From NCBI GenBank assembly GCA_018267625.1, contig JAFDYC010000099.1, positions 1 to 64,000 of the forward strand: a stretch of 64,000 bases of DNA, given 5' to 3'. Below, piece by piece: positions 36,389 through 44,426 of this stretch. The notes below the pieces were generated by a model. The model searched no databases. It saw only the letters and a program-made list of their open reading frames with translations, and was not told the origin of the DNA. Origin of the DNA: Bacteroidota bacterium. Lineage in GTDB: Bacteria; Bacteroidota; Bacteroidia; Chitinophagales; Chitinophagaceae. A program made the position numbers and the translations under genes. How positions within the stretch are numbered: position 1 is the first letter of the stretch; every line of letters begins with the position of its first letter.

Positions 36389-36568
36389 CTATCGTTCATT
36401 TTGATGTTTGATTACTTCCATCACTTCATCCACGCAAGCCTTAATCATGGCTGCTTTGGGATTGCGTTCATCACCCGCTGTGTTTTTTTCATTGGGTTGA
36501 TTGTTTCCTTCAGTGCTTTGGGAGTTCACTTCCACTTGCACATTGAGTTCCTCGATTACAATAGGCAT
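36389..36568 (-). CDS. DUF5908 miniprotein (Afp6-position)
   Basis: This 59-residue gene is easy to miss. It reads MPIVIEELNVQVEV, then a polar linker rich in Asn/Glu/Gln, then MIKACVDEVMEVIKHQNER. Miniproteins that begin MPI-(V/E)-I-x-E-L with a polar middle and a C-terminal amphipathic helix are the DUF5908 family, found between tube and LysM genes of Bacteroidota contractile systems. Its stop is 2 bases from the LysM gene start and its ATG is 22 bases past the stop of the preceding tube gene. Order and spacing match the Afp6 slot. The function is not known; a small baseplate staple is plausible. Confidence 0.88.
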   Translation of the reverse strand: MPIVIEELNVQVEVNSQSTEGNNQPNEKNTAGDERNPKAAMIKACVDEVMEVIKHQNER

Positions 36569-36590
36569 GATTGCATTTTTATTAAGTAAT

Positions 36591-37031
36591 TCAGTGAATT
36601 GTGAAGTAGTCGTAACACAAGTCCAGGCTTTCTATGACGAGGCTGTTGTCCGTTGCATTGAGGTCGCTCACACTCCATTTTTTGGGCCAGGCATTGAAGA
36701 TTTGCCAGGTTTGTAAAGGTTGATGGCGTTCATTGAGTAACGAAACATTGATTTGAGCCGGGCGAAAAACCCGATCGAATAATGCATCTTTTACCCAATC
36801 AATTACCTGGCTGTCGAGCAACATACCCCGCTTCAAAGACAAGTCCGGGAACTTGCTACGAACGGGCAATTTGTGTTCAAAACGATTTTCCCCACCTTCC
36901 TTAAAGCTCTCTGTATCATATTCTACACTGAGTCCGCTCACACTTTGGAATCGCACATCGCTGTCGTTGCCAATTCCTACGAATTCCACTTTAAAATGGA
37001 ATCCTACGGGAGGATAGTATGTGCCAGCCAT
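36591..37031 (-). CDS. Tail tube protein, second copy (Afp5-like, gp19 family)
   Basis: The 146-residue protein has the contractile tube (T4 gp19) pattern: PPVGFHFKVEFVGI, then FQSVSGLSVEYDTESFKEGGENRFEHKLPVRSKFPDLSLKRGMLLDS, then VSLLNERHQPLQTWQIFNAWPKKWSVSDLNATDNSLVIESLDLCYDYF. Compared with the neighbouring tube protein it is about as long but clearly diverged, as Afp5 is from Afp1. Such a copy forms the tube-to-spike initiator ring. It comes 103 bases after the main tube gene and is followed by the DUF5908 gene. Confidence 0.93.
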   Translation of the reverse strand: MAGTYYPPVGFHFKVEFVGIGNDSDVRFQSVSGLSVEYDTESFKEGGENRFEHKLPVRSKFPDLSLKRGMLLDSQVIDWVKDALFDRVFRPAQINVSLLNERHQPLQTWQIFNAWPKKWSVSDLNATDNSLVIESLDLCYDYFTIH

Positions 37032-37134
37032 GATGATGATTTAATGTGATTTTCAAAATGTAATAAGAGCAGGCGAACAGAAAATTGAGCGGATGGTTTG
37101 GGCCACTTCGGGCATTTTCAAAATCCTGAAGCAC

Positions 37135-37566
37135 TCAGGAAACGATGTCTAAACCTTCGTGTGTGAGTTCCAGAGTCTCGATGGCCACTTCATTGCCATC
37201 GGCCTTCAAGTCACTGGCTTGCACTTTCACTGGGAAAGCATTATGTACTCTCCACGTGATAACCGGTTCATGGTTTTCGTTGAGCAAGCTGATTGTTACG
37301 TCGCGGCGTTCCACCTTGTTCAGATTGACGGTCTTGATCCAGGTGTAGTATTCTGTGTCGTTTTCAAAGGTTCCGCGCTTCAGGGTAATGTTGCTGAACT
37401 TATGAAGGCCCGGCATTTTGATTTTGGAATAGTCTGGGCTATAGCCGTCGCGGTATTCGATAGCTTCCACCTGGATGTCCATGCCGGTTACTTCTGAAAA
37501 GCCCAGCCTACTACCACCCCACTGTACGAGGAAGTGAAATTTTGGGATTGGATATTGAGCAGCCAT
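37135..37566 (-). CDS. Main tail tube protein (Afp1-like, gp19 family)
   Basis: The 143-residue product starts at ATG 37566 (MAAQYPIPKFHFLVQWGGSRLGFSEVTGMD); the frame continues 14 codons upstream, but those are rich in Leu/Gln and not conserved in the family. The tube signature is complete: FSEVTGMDIQVEAIEYRDG, MPGLHKFSNITLKRG and ISLLNENHEPVITWRVHNAFPVKVQASDLKADGNEVAIETLELTHEGL. It polymerises as hexameric rings into the inner tube that carries the cargo. It follows the sheath gene after about 145 bases. Confidence 0.95.
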   Translation of the reverse strand: MAAQYPIPKFHFLVQWGGSRLGFSEVTGMDIQVEAIEYRDGYSPDYSKIKMPGLHKFSNITLKRGTFENDTEYYTWIKTVNLNKVERRDVTISLLNENHEPVITWRVHNAFPVKVQASDLKADGNEVAIETLELTHEGLDIVS

Positions 37567-37712
37567 GTTGTTTTGGGTTTGAGGATTAAGAAGAAGTTTA
37601 AGTAGCAATCCTGCTGAGGGCAGTAATGCATCAATGGTCTTTATCTTGACTTTTGTTTGTTATACGCTGCCGGCACTGAATTTCATGTCGCAACCGGCAG
37701 CGTTGCATTGGC

Positions 37713-39734
37713 TCAGCTTTCGGCCATCTTATGGCTGAAACGAAGGATGATGAATTCTGCAGGCCTTACGACAGCCATACCAATTTCAACAATCATTCTG
37801 CCTTCCAGAATATCCAGTGCTGTCATGGTTTTTCCCAAGCCCACCGCCACATAGAAAGCATGTTCTGGCTTAGCACCTTGTAAGGCACCCTGCCTCCAAA
37901 GTGTAGTCAGGAAATTCTCAATCATGCCCTGCACTTTCACCCAGGTGTTCGCGTCATTAGGTTCAAACACGAATTGTTCGGTGGCGTTCTTACTGCTTTC
38001 CTCCACCATATTGAAGAAACGACGGACATTGACATAACGCCATTCATTATCGTTTCCGGCCAATGTGCGCGCTCCCCAGATAAGGGTTCCTTTACCGATA
38101 AAGCTCCGGATGATATTGATAGATTTTCCGGCAATAGGATCCACGTTCATTCCTGCCTGTTCATCAGCACTGACGAAGTATGCCGGTCCGGTCACACTGT
38201 TTAGGCTTTCATTGGCAGGAGCTTTCCAAACGCCACGGGCTTCATCTACCCTCGCGTAAATTCCAGCCACCGCTCCGGAAGGAGGCAGCTTGCCCAACTC
38301 TTGCTGAATGGCAGCAACCCAGTTGCTGATATAGGGATGCTTTTCGTAAAGGGCATCCTGGGCAGTATCCTTATATGCAAGGGCTGCATTTTTTATGGTA
38401 TTCACATAGTTGGCAATCTTATTAAACGCTGTGGCAACGTCTATAGCCACAAGTTTGCATTGCGTCAATTCGGTAGCAGCGCCTGCGGAATACACCGTTG
38501 CTCCAGCTACTACTGTGGTCAAATCGCCGGCCCAACTAGAGGCACCCAGCGAACTGTAAAAGCCTAAAACGACTACGTCAGTATTTGATGTAAGGGCATT
38601 TACATCATTATTCAGCTCAATACTTAGCAGGCTTGTTACTCCGCCTTTCCAAAGTGCAGGTGATTTTCCGTAGGCTGCTGCATCGTTAAATAGTTGACTA
38701 CTCCGGAAGGTGCTCAGAGCGCTCCAGGACGCATAAGTATCTATTGCTGCGTCCCGAATGAAGTCTATAAGGGCAATGAGGTTGGTCTTGGCGTTGGTGT
38801 CATTTGCCGATTGATTCACGGCATCAGTCAACGAGCGTAGCCTGTCTTGCATACTGGCATCTGGTGCGCTGATGGCATCAATTCGGCTTTGAACGGTTAC
38901 TACATCCACCAGGACACTTTCCAATGTTGTGACCAATGCATTCGTGTCGGCATCAGTAGTTAGAGCTTTCAGGTCAAGTTTATTTGCGGGTAATACGCTT
39001 CCTTTATAAACATTATCCTTAAGCACGCTATAATCTACTTCGCGTGGGTAGCTGCTAAAAATCCAGGGACCATAAGCCATCCCATATTTCAACGAGTTGA
39101 TGCCTATTGAATTCCGGAAGTTGTCCACGGCATCTGGTAAGTCATCTGCCTTATTTTCTTGTAGGTCAAACACGGCAACCCGGTCCTGTAGCTTGGCGCA
39201 TTGCATGAGTGCTGCTTGTTGCAGGCTATAAAAGCTGGCATCGGACATGGAAACCGCATCTGGGAAGAGTAGAATAGTTGGTTCATCTACCTTTTCCAAT
39301 AAAGTCAAACCGGTTAGCATTCCCATCGGGTCACCATCCTGTTCACCAATTGCCACCTCGGTACCGGCATCGCATAGCCCGACAGATACGATGTAGCAAT
39401 CACCACCGCCATTATCGTAAAACAGCCTGACAGAATCATAGAGATAAAAACGATTACCGCCATCAATATTGATGGATTGAACCGCATAATTGTTACTGGC
39501 ATCACCGGTGACCAACTGAATGCTCTCAGGTGCAAGCCCTTCTCCGAAATAGCTTGTGTATTCCAGTAGGGAGGAAATCTTTGTAGGTACTCCAATGAGT
39601 GAGGCACCACGTTTTTCAGCAATAAGTGTGTAGCCTACGAAGGCAGGAATTGCCGTCTCCACTGCTGCAATGGAAGGCGGGAACTTGGGGATCTCTTCAA
39701 CATAGACGCCTGGGGTTTTGTAGGAGGTAGCCAT
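37713..39734 (-). CDS. Contractile sheath protein (Afp2/3/4-like)
   Basis: The 673-residue protein has the tail sheath start YKTPGVYVEEIPKFPPSIAAVETAIPAFVGYT and the conserved C-terminal domain GTLIWGARTLAGNDNEWRYVNVRRFFNMVEESSKNATEQFVFEPNDANTWVKVQGMIENFLTTLWRQGALQGAKPEHAFYVAVGLGKTMT...EIGMAVVRPAEFIILRFSHKM. These parts give the sheath-sheath mesh and the tube-facing domain. The middle (about 60-450) is variable and decorates the outside. Only one sheath gene is present, unlike Afp with three. It contracts around the tube to drive the spike into the target. Confidence 0.96.
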   Translation of the reverse strand: MATSYKTPGVYVEEIPKFPPSIAAVETAIPAFVGYTLIAEKRGASLIGVPTKISSLLEYTSYFGEGLAPESIQLVTGDASNNYAVQSINIDGGNRFYLYDSVRLFYDNGGGDCYIVSVGLCDAGTEVAIGEQDGDPMGMLTGLTLLEKVDEPTILLFPDAVSMSDASFYSLQQAALMQCAKLQDRVAVFDLQENKADDLPDAVDNFRNSIGINSLKYGMAYGPWIFSSYPREVDYSVLKDNVYKGSVLPANKLDLKALTTDADTNALVTTLESVLVDVVTVQSRIDAISAPDASMQDRLRSLTDAVNQSANDTNAKTNLIALIDFIRDAAIDTYASWSALSTFRSSQLFNDAAAYGKSPALWKGGVTSLLSIELNNDVNALTSNTDVVVLGFYSSLGASSWAGDLTTVVAGATVYSAGAATELTQCKLVAIDVATAFNKIANYVNTIKNAALAYKDTAQDALYEKHPYISNWVAAIQQELGKLPPSGAVAGIYARVDEARGVWKAPANESLNSVTGPAYFVSADEQAGMNVDPIAGKSINIIRSFIGKGTLIWGARTLAGNDNEWRYVNVRRFFNMVEESSKNATEQFVFEPNDANTWVKVQGMIENFLTTLWRQGALQGAKPEHAFYVAVGLGKTMTALDILEGRMIVEIGMAVVRPAEFIILRFSHKMAES

Positions 39735-39815
39735 AACGATTGGGGGGTTGAGAAGGGTTGAAAAAGTTTAGGTGAATAGTTTTTTTGCTTTCGAATTCAT
39801 GCGGTCATTAATGAT

Positions 39816-40973
39816 TCAATAGTTTAAATACATCTCGGCACAGTAGTATTCATTACCACTTTCTAATGTGGTTGCAATCCTGTCTGGCGGAGGATTAGCC
39901 AAACGGCTGGCCAGAATAGTAGAGCCACTCATCACCCGAATTGTTTTCAGCGGTTGCTGCTGCATGAACAACGGCTTGCGTGATACAAATTGTTTCGGGA
40001 GGCTTCCCGCTTCAAAGGCATTGGGTATGGCCGTATTTTCTATTGCCGTCACATTTGTAGTACGGGCGATATATTTCCAAATAACCAGGCGATTGGCAAA
40101 CCGAATTGTATAGTCAAGCCCCTTGGGAATTTGAGCAGCCGTAAGCCAACCAAAATCATCCCCCGAACTAAAGCAGTTGTAGAGTTCTATGATTCCAAAA
40201 ACACGCGCGTAGCTCGCCTCGGGGTCAACATACACGAAAGACTCCACTCCATTCACCACAACCCGGTATTTCGCCGGAGGCAGATTTTGAAGACCAAGCA
40301 TTATGGAATGAACCGCTGATGGGAACCTCAAGGTTTGTGATGTTACCGGCTGGTCAAACACCTGCGTTTGAATGTTCATTCCAAACACTTCGATTGAAAA
40401 ATCGCTGGCGGAGGCCACTTGTAGCTGGAGCGTACCATCTGATAACTGGATTAGGTCTTTCGGATGGACATATTGCTCGTATGCCCGCAACTGCCAAAAG
40501 TCAGTATCCGTAGGCGTATGGCTCCCGGGCGAAACCGGACGAAGGGCTTCAAACACACTTCCTCCGTCCGTCACGATATCTCCAATGACATATGCCTTTG
40601 CATTGCTAAAAGCCGGCACAAGACTATTCAGGAATAACGTATTGCCCACTTTCGTGTGCATAGCATTTGAACAATAGCACACCATTTCACTCGCTACAGG
40701 AGCGTTGCTGTAATTGAGAAAATCAGTGTTGATAAGTTCGAGATAAAAACTCAGTTTGAGCTCGGAGGGCAAATTCAGATATGCCTTCCCTGCATCATCC
40801 ACCTTTAGCAGCAGAACCAATGAGTCTCCAATCATTTTTGAAAGGATACTAAGCCCTCGTATGATATCAACCGTTTGGGCAGTAGGCCGGATATTAAAAT
40901 CCAAACAACGCCCATCGGCATAGTAATCATGCCTGAGTGACACAGAAGCAAGAATGGCGTACGTCGAGGTCAT
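39816..40973 (-). CDS. eCIS protein with a carbohydrate-binding-like module between cap and sheath genes
   Basis: The 385-residue protein has no name known to me. Residues 1-115 and 165-280 are beta-rich domains (for example MTSTYAILASVSLRHDYY...LDFNIRPT, and LQVASASDFSIEVFGMNIQTQVF...YRVVVNGVESFVYVDP). Between them, residues 126-163 (KAYVIGDIVTDGGSVFEALRPVSPGSHTPTDTDFWQL) match the AY..GD.V...G..(Y/F).A......G..P.....W pattern of CBM5/12 chitin/cellulose-binding modules. Its ATG overlaps the stop of the cap gene by four bases (ATGA type), so the two proteins are probably made together. A cap adaptor or a particle decoration is likely (inference). It has no signal peptide. Confidence 0.72.
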   Translation of the reverse strand: MTSTYAILASVSLRHDYYADGRCLDFNIRPTAQTVDIIRGLSILSKMIGDSLVLLLKVDDAGKAYLNLPSELKLSFYLELINTDFLNYSNAPVASEMVCYCSNAMHTKVGNTLFLNSLVPAFSNAKAYVIGDIVTDGGSVFEALRPVSPGSHTPTDTDFWQLRAYEQYVHPKDLIQLSDGTLQLQVASASDFSIEVFGMNIQTQVFDQPVTSQTLRFPSAVHSIMLGLQNLPPAKYRVVVNGVESFVYVDPEASYARVFGIIELYNCFSSGDDFGWLTAAQIPKGLDYTIRFANRLVIWKYIARTTNVTAIENTAIPNAFEAGSLPKQFVSRKPLFMQQQPLKTIRVMSGSTILASRLANPPPDRIATTLESGNEYYCAEMYLNY

Positions 40974-41569
40974 GAAATAGCTTGTATACTACGGTCTTTA
41001 AGCATAACAGTCTTAATGTATCCACCCCCTGCGATGATGGCTCCTTCGTCAACAGTCACCTGGCGGATTTTATATAAAACGCTCGGCAAGTATTTCCCGC
41101 CCAATGTGCTCCAGAGTTGGTTGCTTTGTTCAAATGAAAGCGATACCATTTCCACATTGAGCTGTGTAATAGCAGCATTTAAGGCAGGATGGCTGAGTGG
41201 CGTAAAAACGGGTTGGAATTGAAAAAACCGAATGATGCAAGACAGCCAGCGCAAGGCCTGTTCATGGCTTTTCAGGTTCATTACGAAAAGCACATATAGA
41301 TTCAACTTTACCGGAGGCTGGGCATACGTAACGCCTGAAGCATTTTTGGAAAAAGCTTCCTGCTGACGACCTATTCGGTCTTCCTCTACATGGACAAGAG
41401 ACATGATGGCTTTGTTGGCCAAAGGCACATCCACATTATTAGAATCCGAATCAAAAATCCGGGAAACTGCTGCCATCACCAGGCTCATGTCGCCCATGAC
41501 AAGGCCAGGTTGCAACACGAGAAACTGATTCAGCTCCTCGTTGAGGAATTTTAGGGTTAGGTCAAGCAT
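40970..41569 (-). CDS. Cap/tail terminator protein (DUF4255, Afp16-like)
   Basis: The 199-residue protein belongs to the DUF4255/Pvc16 N-terminal family: start LDLTLKFLNEELNQFL, LVHVEEDRIGRQ, PPVKLNLYVLFVMNLKSHEQALRWLSCIIRFFQFQPVF, LNVEMVSLSFEQSNQLWSTLGGKYLPSVLYKIRQVTVD. This protein ends the tube and sheath at the distal (cap) end. It is the first gene of the eCIS run and lies 355 bases from the divergent rplK, so the cluster promoter must be in that gap. The first codons repeat a piece of the leader (see the repeat entry). Confidence 0.93.
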   Translation of the reverse strand: MLDLTLKFLNEELNQFLVLQPGLVMGDMSLVMAAVSRIFDSDSNNVDVPLANKAIMSLVHVEEDRIGRQQEAFSKNASGVTYAQPPVKLNLYVLFVMNLKSHEQALRWLSCIIRFFQFQPVFTPLSHPALNAAITQLNVEMVSLSFEQSNQLWSTLGGKYLPSVLYKIRQVTVDEGAIIAGGGYIKTVMLKDRSIQAIS

Positions 41570-41588
41570 GGCGGCGAATTTTAGGGTT
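41546..41588. repeat. Pair of 13-bp direct repeats across the start of the cap gene
   Basis: GAATTTTAGGGTT occurs at 41546-41558 (inside the cap gene, codons 4-8) and at 41576-41588 (leader). On the transcribed strand these are AACCCTAAAATTC. The 30-base period makes the region around the start codon look like a local duplication. Confidence 0.75.
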
Positions 41589-41924
41589 TAGTCCATCCGC
41601 ATTCCAGCCAAGACTAATGTATTTCAACACTTATTCAAATCCAATACATTTGATGTAAATATTTTTTAGACTTATGTACTGCATTCATCTTGTGAAGTCG
41701 CCTGAATTATTCGTGCTTTCAATACTCTATCCGTCTAACCTTCAAAAAAATTGAGAAGACCTTTATGGTTCGTAGAAATATTCATGTACCTTCGCGCCTC
41801 GTTTTCCAAGAAGTGTTCTTTTGTTGCGGTTTGCGTAAGCAATTCAAAACAGACATCGCTGGTTGGGAGAGTGCCCGGCAAACACCGGGATAACATTCGT
41901 TAACACCAAAACCTTTTTTACTCA
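41589..41924. promoter_or_regulatory. Divergent control region between eCIS and rplK
   Basis: The 355-base gap without genes between the cap gene and rplK must hold both promoters. For rplK, TACCTTCG at 41787-41794 resembles TAnnTTTG with one change, and the mRNA leader of ~125 bases contains a small hairpin (CCCGG-CAAACA-CCGGG, 41874-41889) that may be a ribosomal protein control site. No clear minus-strand box was found for the eCIS. Confidence 0.45.
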
Positions 41925-42371
41925 ATGGCCAAAGAAATCACTGGCTACGTAAAGCTGCAATGCAAGGGTGGACAAGCTAACCCTGCACCGCCCATCGGCC
42001 CGGCACTGGGCTCCAAAGGCGTCAACATCATGGAGTTCTGCAAGCAATTCAATGCTCGTACTCAGGACAAGCAAGGAAAAGTGCTTCCTGTCGTGCTTAC
42101 TGTTTATGCTGACAAGTCTTTCGACTTTGTCATCAAGACTCCACCGGCTGCCGTCCAACTCATGGAAGCCGCCAAAGTGAAAGGTGGTTCTAAAGAAAGT
42201 AACCGTTCCAAGGTGGGTAAAGTGTCTTGGGCACAGGTAGAAGAAATTGCCAAAGACAAGATGGCCGACCTCAACTGCTTCAAGCTCGAAAGTGCGATGA
42301 AAATGGTGGCCGGCACTGCCCGCAGCATGGGAATCACCGTCGAAGGCAATGCCCCATTTGCAACTGCCTAA
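41925..42371 (+). CDS. rplK: 50S ribosomal protein L11
   Basis: The 148-residue protein is a full L11: [73 protein letters not shown] at the N-terminus and [43 protein letters not shown] at the C-terminal rRNA-binding domain. L11 forms the GTPase-associated centre of the 50S subunit. In nearly all bacteria it follows nusG; here it follows the divergent eCIS cluster instead. Confidence 0.98.
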   Translation: MAKEITGYVKLQCKGGQANPAPPIGPALGSKGVNIMEFCKQFNARTQDKQGKVLPVVLTVYADKSFDFVIKTPPAAVQLMEAAKVKGGSKESNRSKVGKVSWAQVEEIAKDKMADLNCFKLESAMKMVAGTARSMGITVEGNAPFATA

Positions 42372-42454
42372 ACCAAATAGCCAATATGCCTTGCCACAAA
42401 CCTTTTTCTGGCTTGCAGCAATCCGGCAGAGCAACAATCACTCTTAAAAACATT

Positions 42455-42480
42455 GGCTAATTGGCTCCGGCTAATTGGCT
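42455..42480 (+). repeat. 12-bp direct repeat before rplA
   Basis: GGCTAATTGGCT occurs at 42455-42466 and 42469-42480, two bases apart, in the 120-base gap between rplK and rplA. It ends 11 bases ahead of the rplA start, where it could influence translation of L1. No function is known. Confidence 0.7.
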
Positions 42481-42491
42481 GCTCAGAAACA

Positions 42492-43184
42492 ATGGCAATC
42501 ACAAAAAAAAGAAAAGCCGCAGAGGCTAAGATTGACAATAACAAGCAGTATTCCCTGGTAGAAGCTTCTGCCCTCGTAAAGGAAATTAACTGTACCAAGT
42601 TCGACTCATCCGTGGACGTACACGTACGCCTCGGCATTGACCCCAAGAAAGCTGATCAGGCCCTTCGTGGAACGGTTACCTTGCCCCACGGCACCGGTAA
42701 AACCAAACGCGTCCTGGTGCTTTGTACTCCCGACAAAGAAGCGGAAGCTAAGGCCGCAGGCGCAGACTTCGTTGGCCTCGATGAATTTGTCAGCAAAATC
42801 GAAAGCGGCTGGACCGATGTGGACGTTATCGTTGCTACACCTTCCGTAATGCCTAAGATTGGTCGCCTCGGTAAGATTCTCGGCCCCCGCAACCTGATGC
42901 CCAACCCTAAAACCGGTACTGTCACCACGGATGTAGCTACCGCTGTAAATGATGTAAAGGGTGGTAAAATCGCCTTTAAGGTGGATAAGACTGGTATCAT
43001 ACATGCTTCAATCGGCCGTGTGTCTTTCACCCCTGAAAAAATAGCCGCTAACGCGCAAGAGCTCATCAATACGCTCGTGCGTATGAAGCCGGCTACCGCA
43101 AAAGGCATCTACCTGAAAGGGATTTCCATGGCTTCTACCATGAGCCCGGGTATCGTTATTGACACTAAATCGGTAAGCCACTAA
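42492..43184 (+). CDS. rplA: 50S ribosomal protein L1
   Basis: The 230-residue protein starts at ATG 42492 ([31 protein letters not shown]); the frame is open 13 codons further upstream, but that part runs through a direct repeat and is not L1-like. Domain I ([33 protein letters not shown]), domain II ([41 protein letters not shown]) and the return to domain I ([21 protein letters not shown]) are normal. L1 forms the mobile stalk at the E site and, in other bacteria, represses its own operon by binding the mRNA leader. Confidence 0.98.
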   Translation: MAITKKRKAAEAKIDNNKQYSLVEASALVKEINCTKFDSSVDVHVRLGIDPKKADQALRGTVTLPHGTGKTKRVLVLCTPDKEAEAKAAGADFVGLDEFVSKIESGWTDVDVIVATPSVMPKIGRLGKILGPRNLMPNPKTGTVTTDVATAVNDVKGGKIAFKVDKTGIIHASIGRVSFTPEKIAANAQELINTLVRMKPATAKGIYLKGISMASTMSPGIVIDTKSVSH

Positions 43185-43303
43185 GAACTCATCTTGCCTT
43201 TCCCATTTGAAATGTCCATTCCAACTGAGACCAGGCAGTACATTATTCACTTTAAAAAAATGGGCTGATAAGCGTCTTCGCTCATCTGCAAATTCAATTA
43301 ATC

Positions 43304-43810
43304 ATGACTCCTGCTGAAAAATCACAGGCTATAGAAGTCCTTAAGGAGAAATTCTCCCAATACGACAACTTCTATGTAACTAACACCGAGAGCCTTTCGG
43401 TGACTCAGGTAAATACGCTCCGCCGTACTTGCTTCGAAAAAGGTGTCGAAATGAAGGTGGCTAAAAACACCCTCATCCGCAAGGCACTTGAGTCTATCAA
43501 CAATGAGAAATACAGTGGCCTTTATGAATCACTGAACGGCGTTACCGCCCTCATGTTCTCCAACTCCCCTAAAGACCCCGCAGTCATCATTTCCGACTTC
43601 CGCGGTGCCAAGGGTGAACTGCCTTCTCTGAAAGCTGCCATCATCGGCAATGACATCTTCACCGGCGATAAGGAGCTCTCCAAGCTTAAAGCCATTAAGA
43701 GCAAAAATGAACTCATCGGTGAGGTCATCGGCCTGCTCATGAGCCCCATTAGCCGTGTTATCTCCGGCCTGCAGCAAAAAGCAGAAAAGGAAACCGCAAC
43801 CGTAGAATAA
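43304..43810 (+). CDS. rplJ: 50S ribosomal protein L10
   Basis: The 168-residue protein has the L10 features: MTPAEKSQAIEVLKEKFSQYDNFYVTNTESLSVTQVNTLRRTCFEKGVEMKVAKNTLIRKAL, then GVTALMFSNSPKDPAVIISDF, and the C-terminal helix that binds L7/L12 dimers (IGLLMSPISRVISGLQQKAEKE). The gap from rplA is about 120 bases. Within it, a small hairpin GAT-A-AGCG-TCTT-CGCT-C-ATC (about 43267-43287) lies just ahead of the start and could be part of an autoregulatory leader (speculative). Confidence 0.98.
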   Translation: MTPAEKSQAIEVLKEKFSQYDNFYVTNTESLSVTQVNTLRRTCFEKGVEMKVAKNTLIRKALESINNEKYSGLYESLNGVTALMFSNSPKDPAVIISDFRGAKGELPSLKAAIIGNDIFTGDKELSKLKAIKSKNELIGEVIGLLMSPISRVISGLQQKAEKETATVE

Positions 43811-43909
43811 GACGCTCCGCAAAGCGGGCTTCCAACGCCGCGCGGTACTAAGTGTCGCTTTCAATACAGTCAACTCAAATCTCACATCAATCTCTAAAAT
43901 TCGAACATT

Positions 43910-44284
43910 ATGGCAGACGTAAAAAATCTCGCAGAACAATTGGTTAACCTCACGGTGAAGGAAGTTCAGGAACTGGCTGACTTCATGAAGTCTGAATATG
44001 GCATCGAGCCTGCTGCTGTAGCCGTTGCTGGCCCTGCTGCTGGTGGTGCTGCTGCTCCCGCTGCTGAAGAAAAGACTTCTTTCGACGTAATCCTGAAGAG
44101 CGCCGGTGCTTCTAAGCTGGGCGTTGTAAAGGTGGTGAAAGACCTTACCGGCCTCGGACTGAAGGAAGCTAAGGAACTCGTTGACGGCGCTCCCAAGCCC
44201 CTCAAGAACGGTGTTTCTAAGGCTGAAGCCGAAGACCTCAAGGCTAAGCTTACAGAAGCTGGTGCCGAAGTGGAAATCGCTTAA
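43910..44284 (+). CDS. rplL: 50S ribosomal protein L7/L12
   Basis: The 124-residue acidic protein has the N-terminal dimer domain ([31 protein letters not shown]), the Ala-rich hinge and the C-terminal factor-binding domain ([71 protein letters not shown]). It ends the ribosomal protein run; rpoB, which normally follows, is absent and a terminator lies directly downstream. Confidence 0.98.
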   Translation: MADVKNLAEQLVNLTVKEVQELADFMKSEYGIEPAAVAVAGPAAGGAAAPAAEEKTSFDVILKSAGASKLGVVKVVKDLTGLGLKEAKELVDGAPKPLKNGVSKAEAEDLKAKLTEAGAEVEIA

Positions 44285-44304
44285 TCCATACACTTCTTCC
44301 CTAA

Positions 44305-44335
44305 AAACTGCCGGCCCTCAGCCGGCAGTTTTTTT
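44305..44335 (+). terminator. Rho-independent terminator of the rplKAJL run
   Basis: The stem AAACTGCCGGC / GCCGGCAGTTT has a five-base CCTCA loop and is followed by T residues, 20 bases after rplL. Confidence 0.95.
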
Positions 44336-44345
44336 CTCCTTTCTA

Positions 44346-44384
44346 AATCAAAAACGCTCCCTATGTAAGGAAGCGTTTTTGATT
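44346..44384. terminator. Bidirectional terminator between rplL and the regulator gene
   Basis: A 13-bp inverted repeat (AATCAAAAACGCT / AGCGTTTTTGATT), extended inside by CC/GG pairs, has T-runs on both strands. It lies between convergent genes and probably serves the minus-strand regulator. Confidence 0.85.
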
Positions 44385-44426
44385 AATTTGTCTCAGCTAT
44401 TTAGCCCTTTTTAAGGCTCCAAAGGT

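Noticed and set aside
12490..41569. Interpretation as a contractile prophage
   Set aside because: No capsid, portal, terminase, integrase or lysis genes are present, and the DUF4157, DUF5908, LysM and AAA+ genes are typical of eCIS.
12490..41569. Interpretation as a type VI secretion system
   Set aside because: There are no TssJ/L/M membrane-complex genes and no ClpV; the ATPase is of the Afp15 kind, and a cap protein and tape measure protein of eCIS type are present.
41922..42437. Minus-strand frame of 171 codons antisense to rplK
   Set aside because: It mirrors L11 codons, and its product has low-complexity, non-family sequence.
43529..44293. Long minus-strand open frame (254 codons) across rplJ and rplL
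   Set aside because: It is antisense to two certain ribosomal protein genes, has no family-like sequence and arises from their codon bias.
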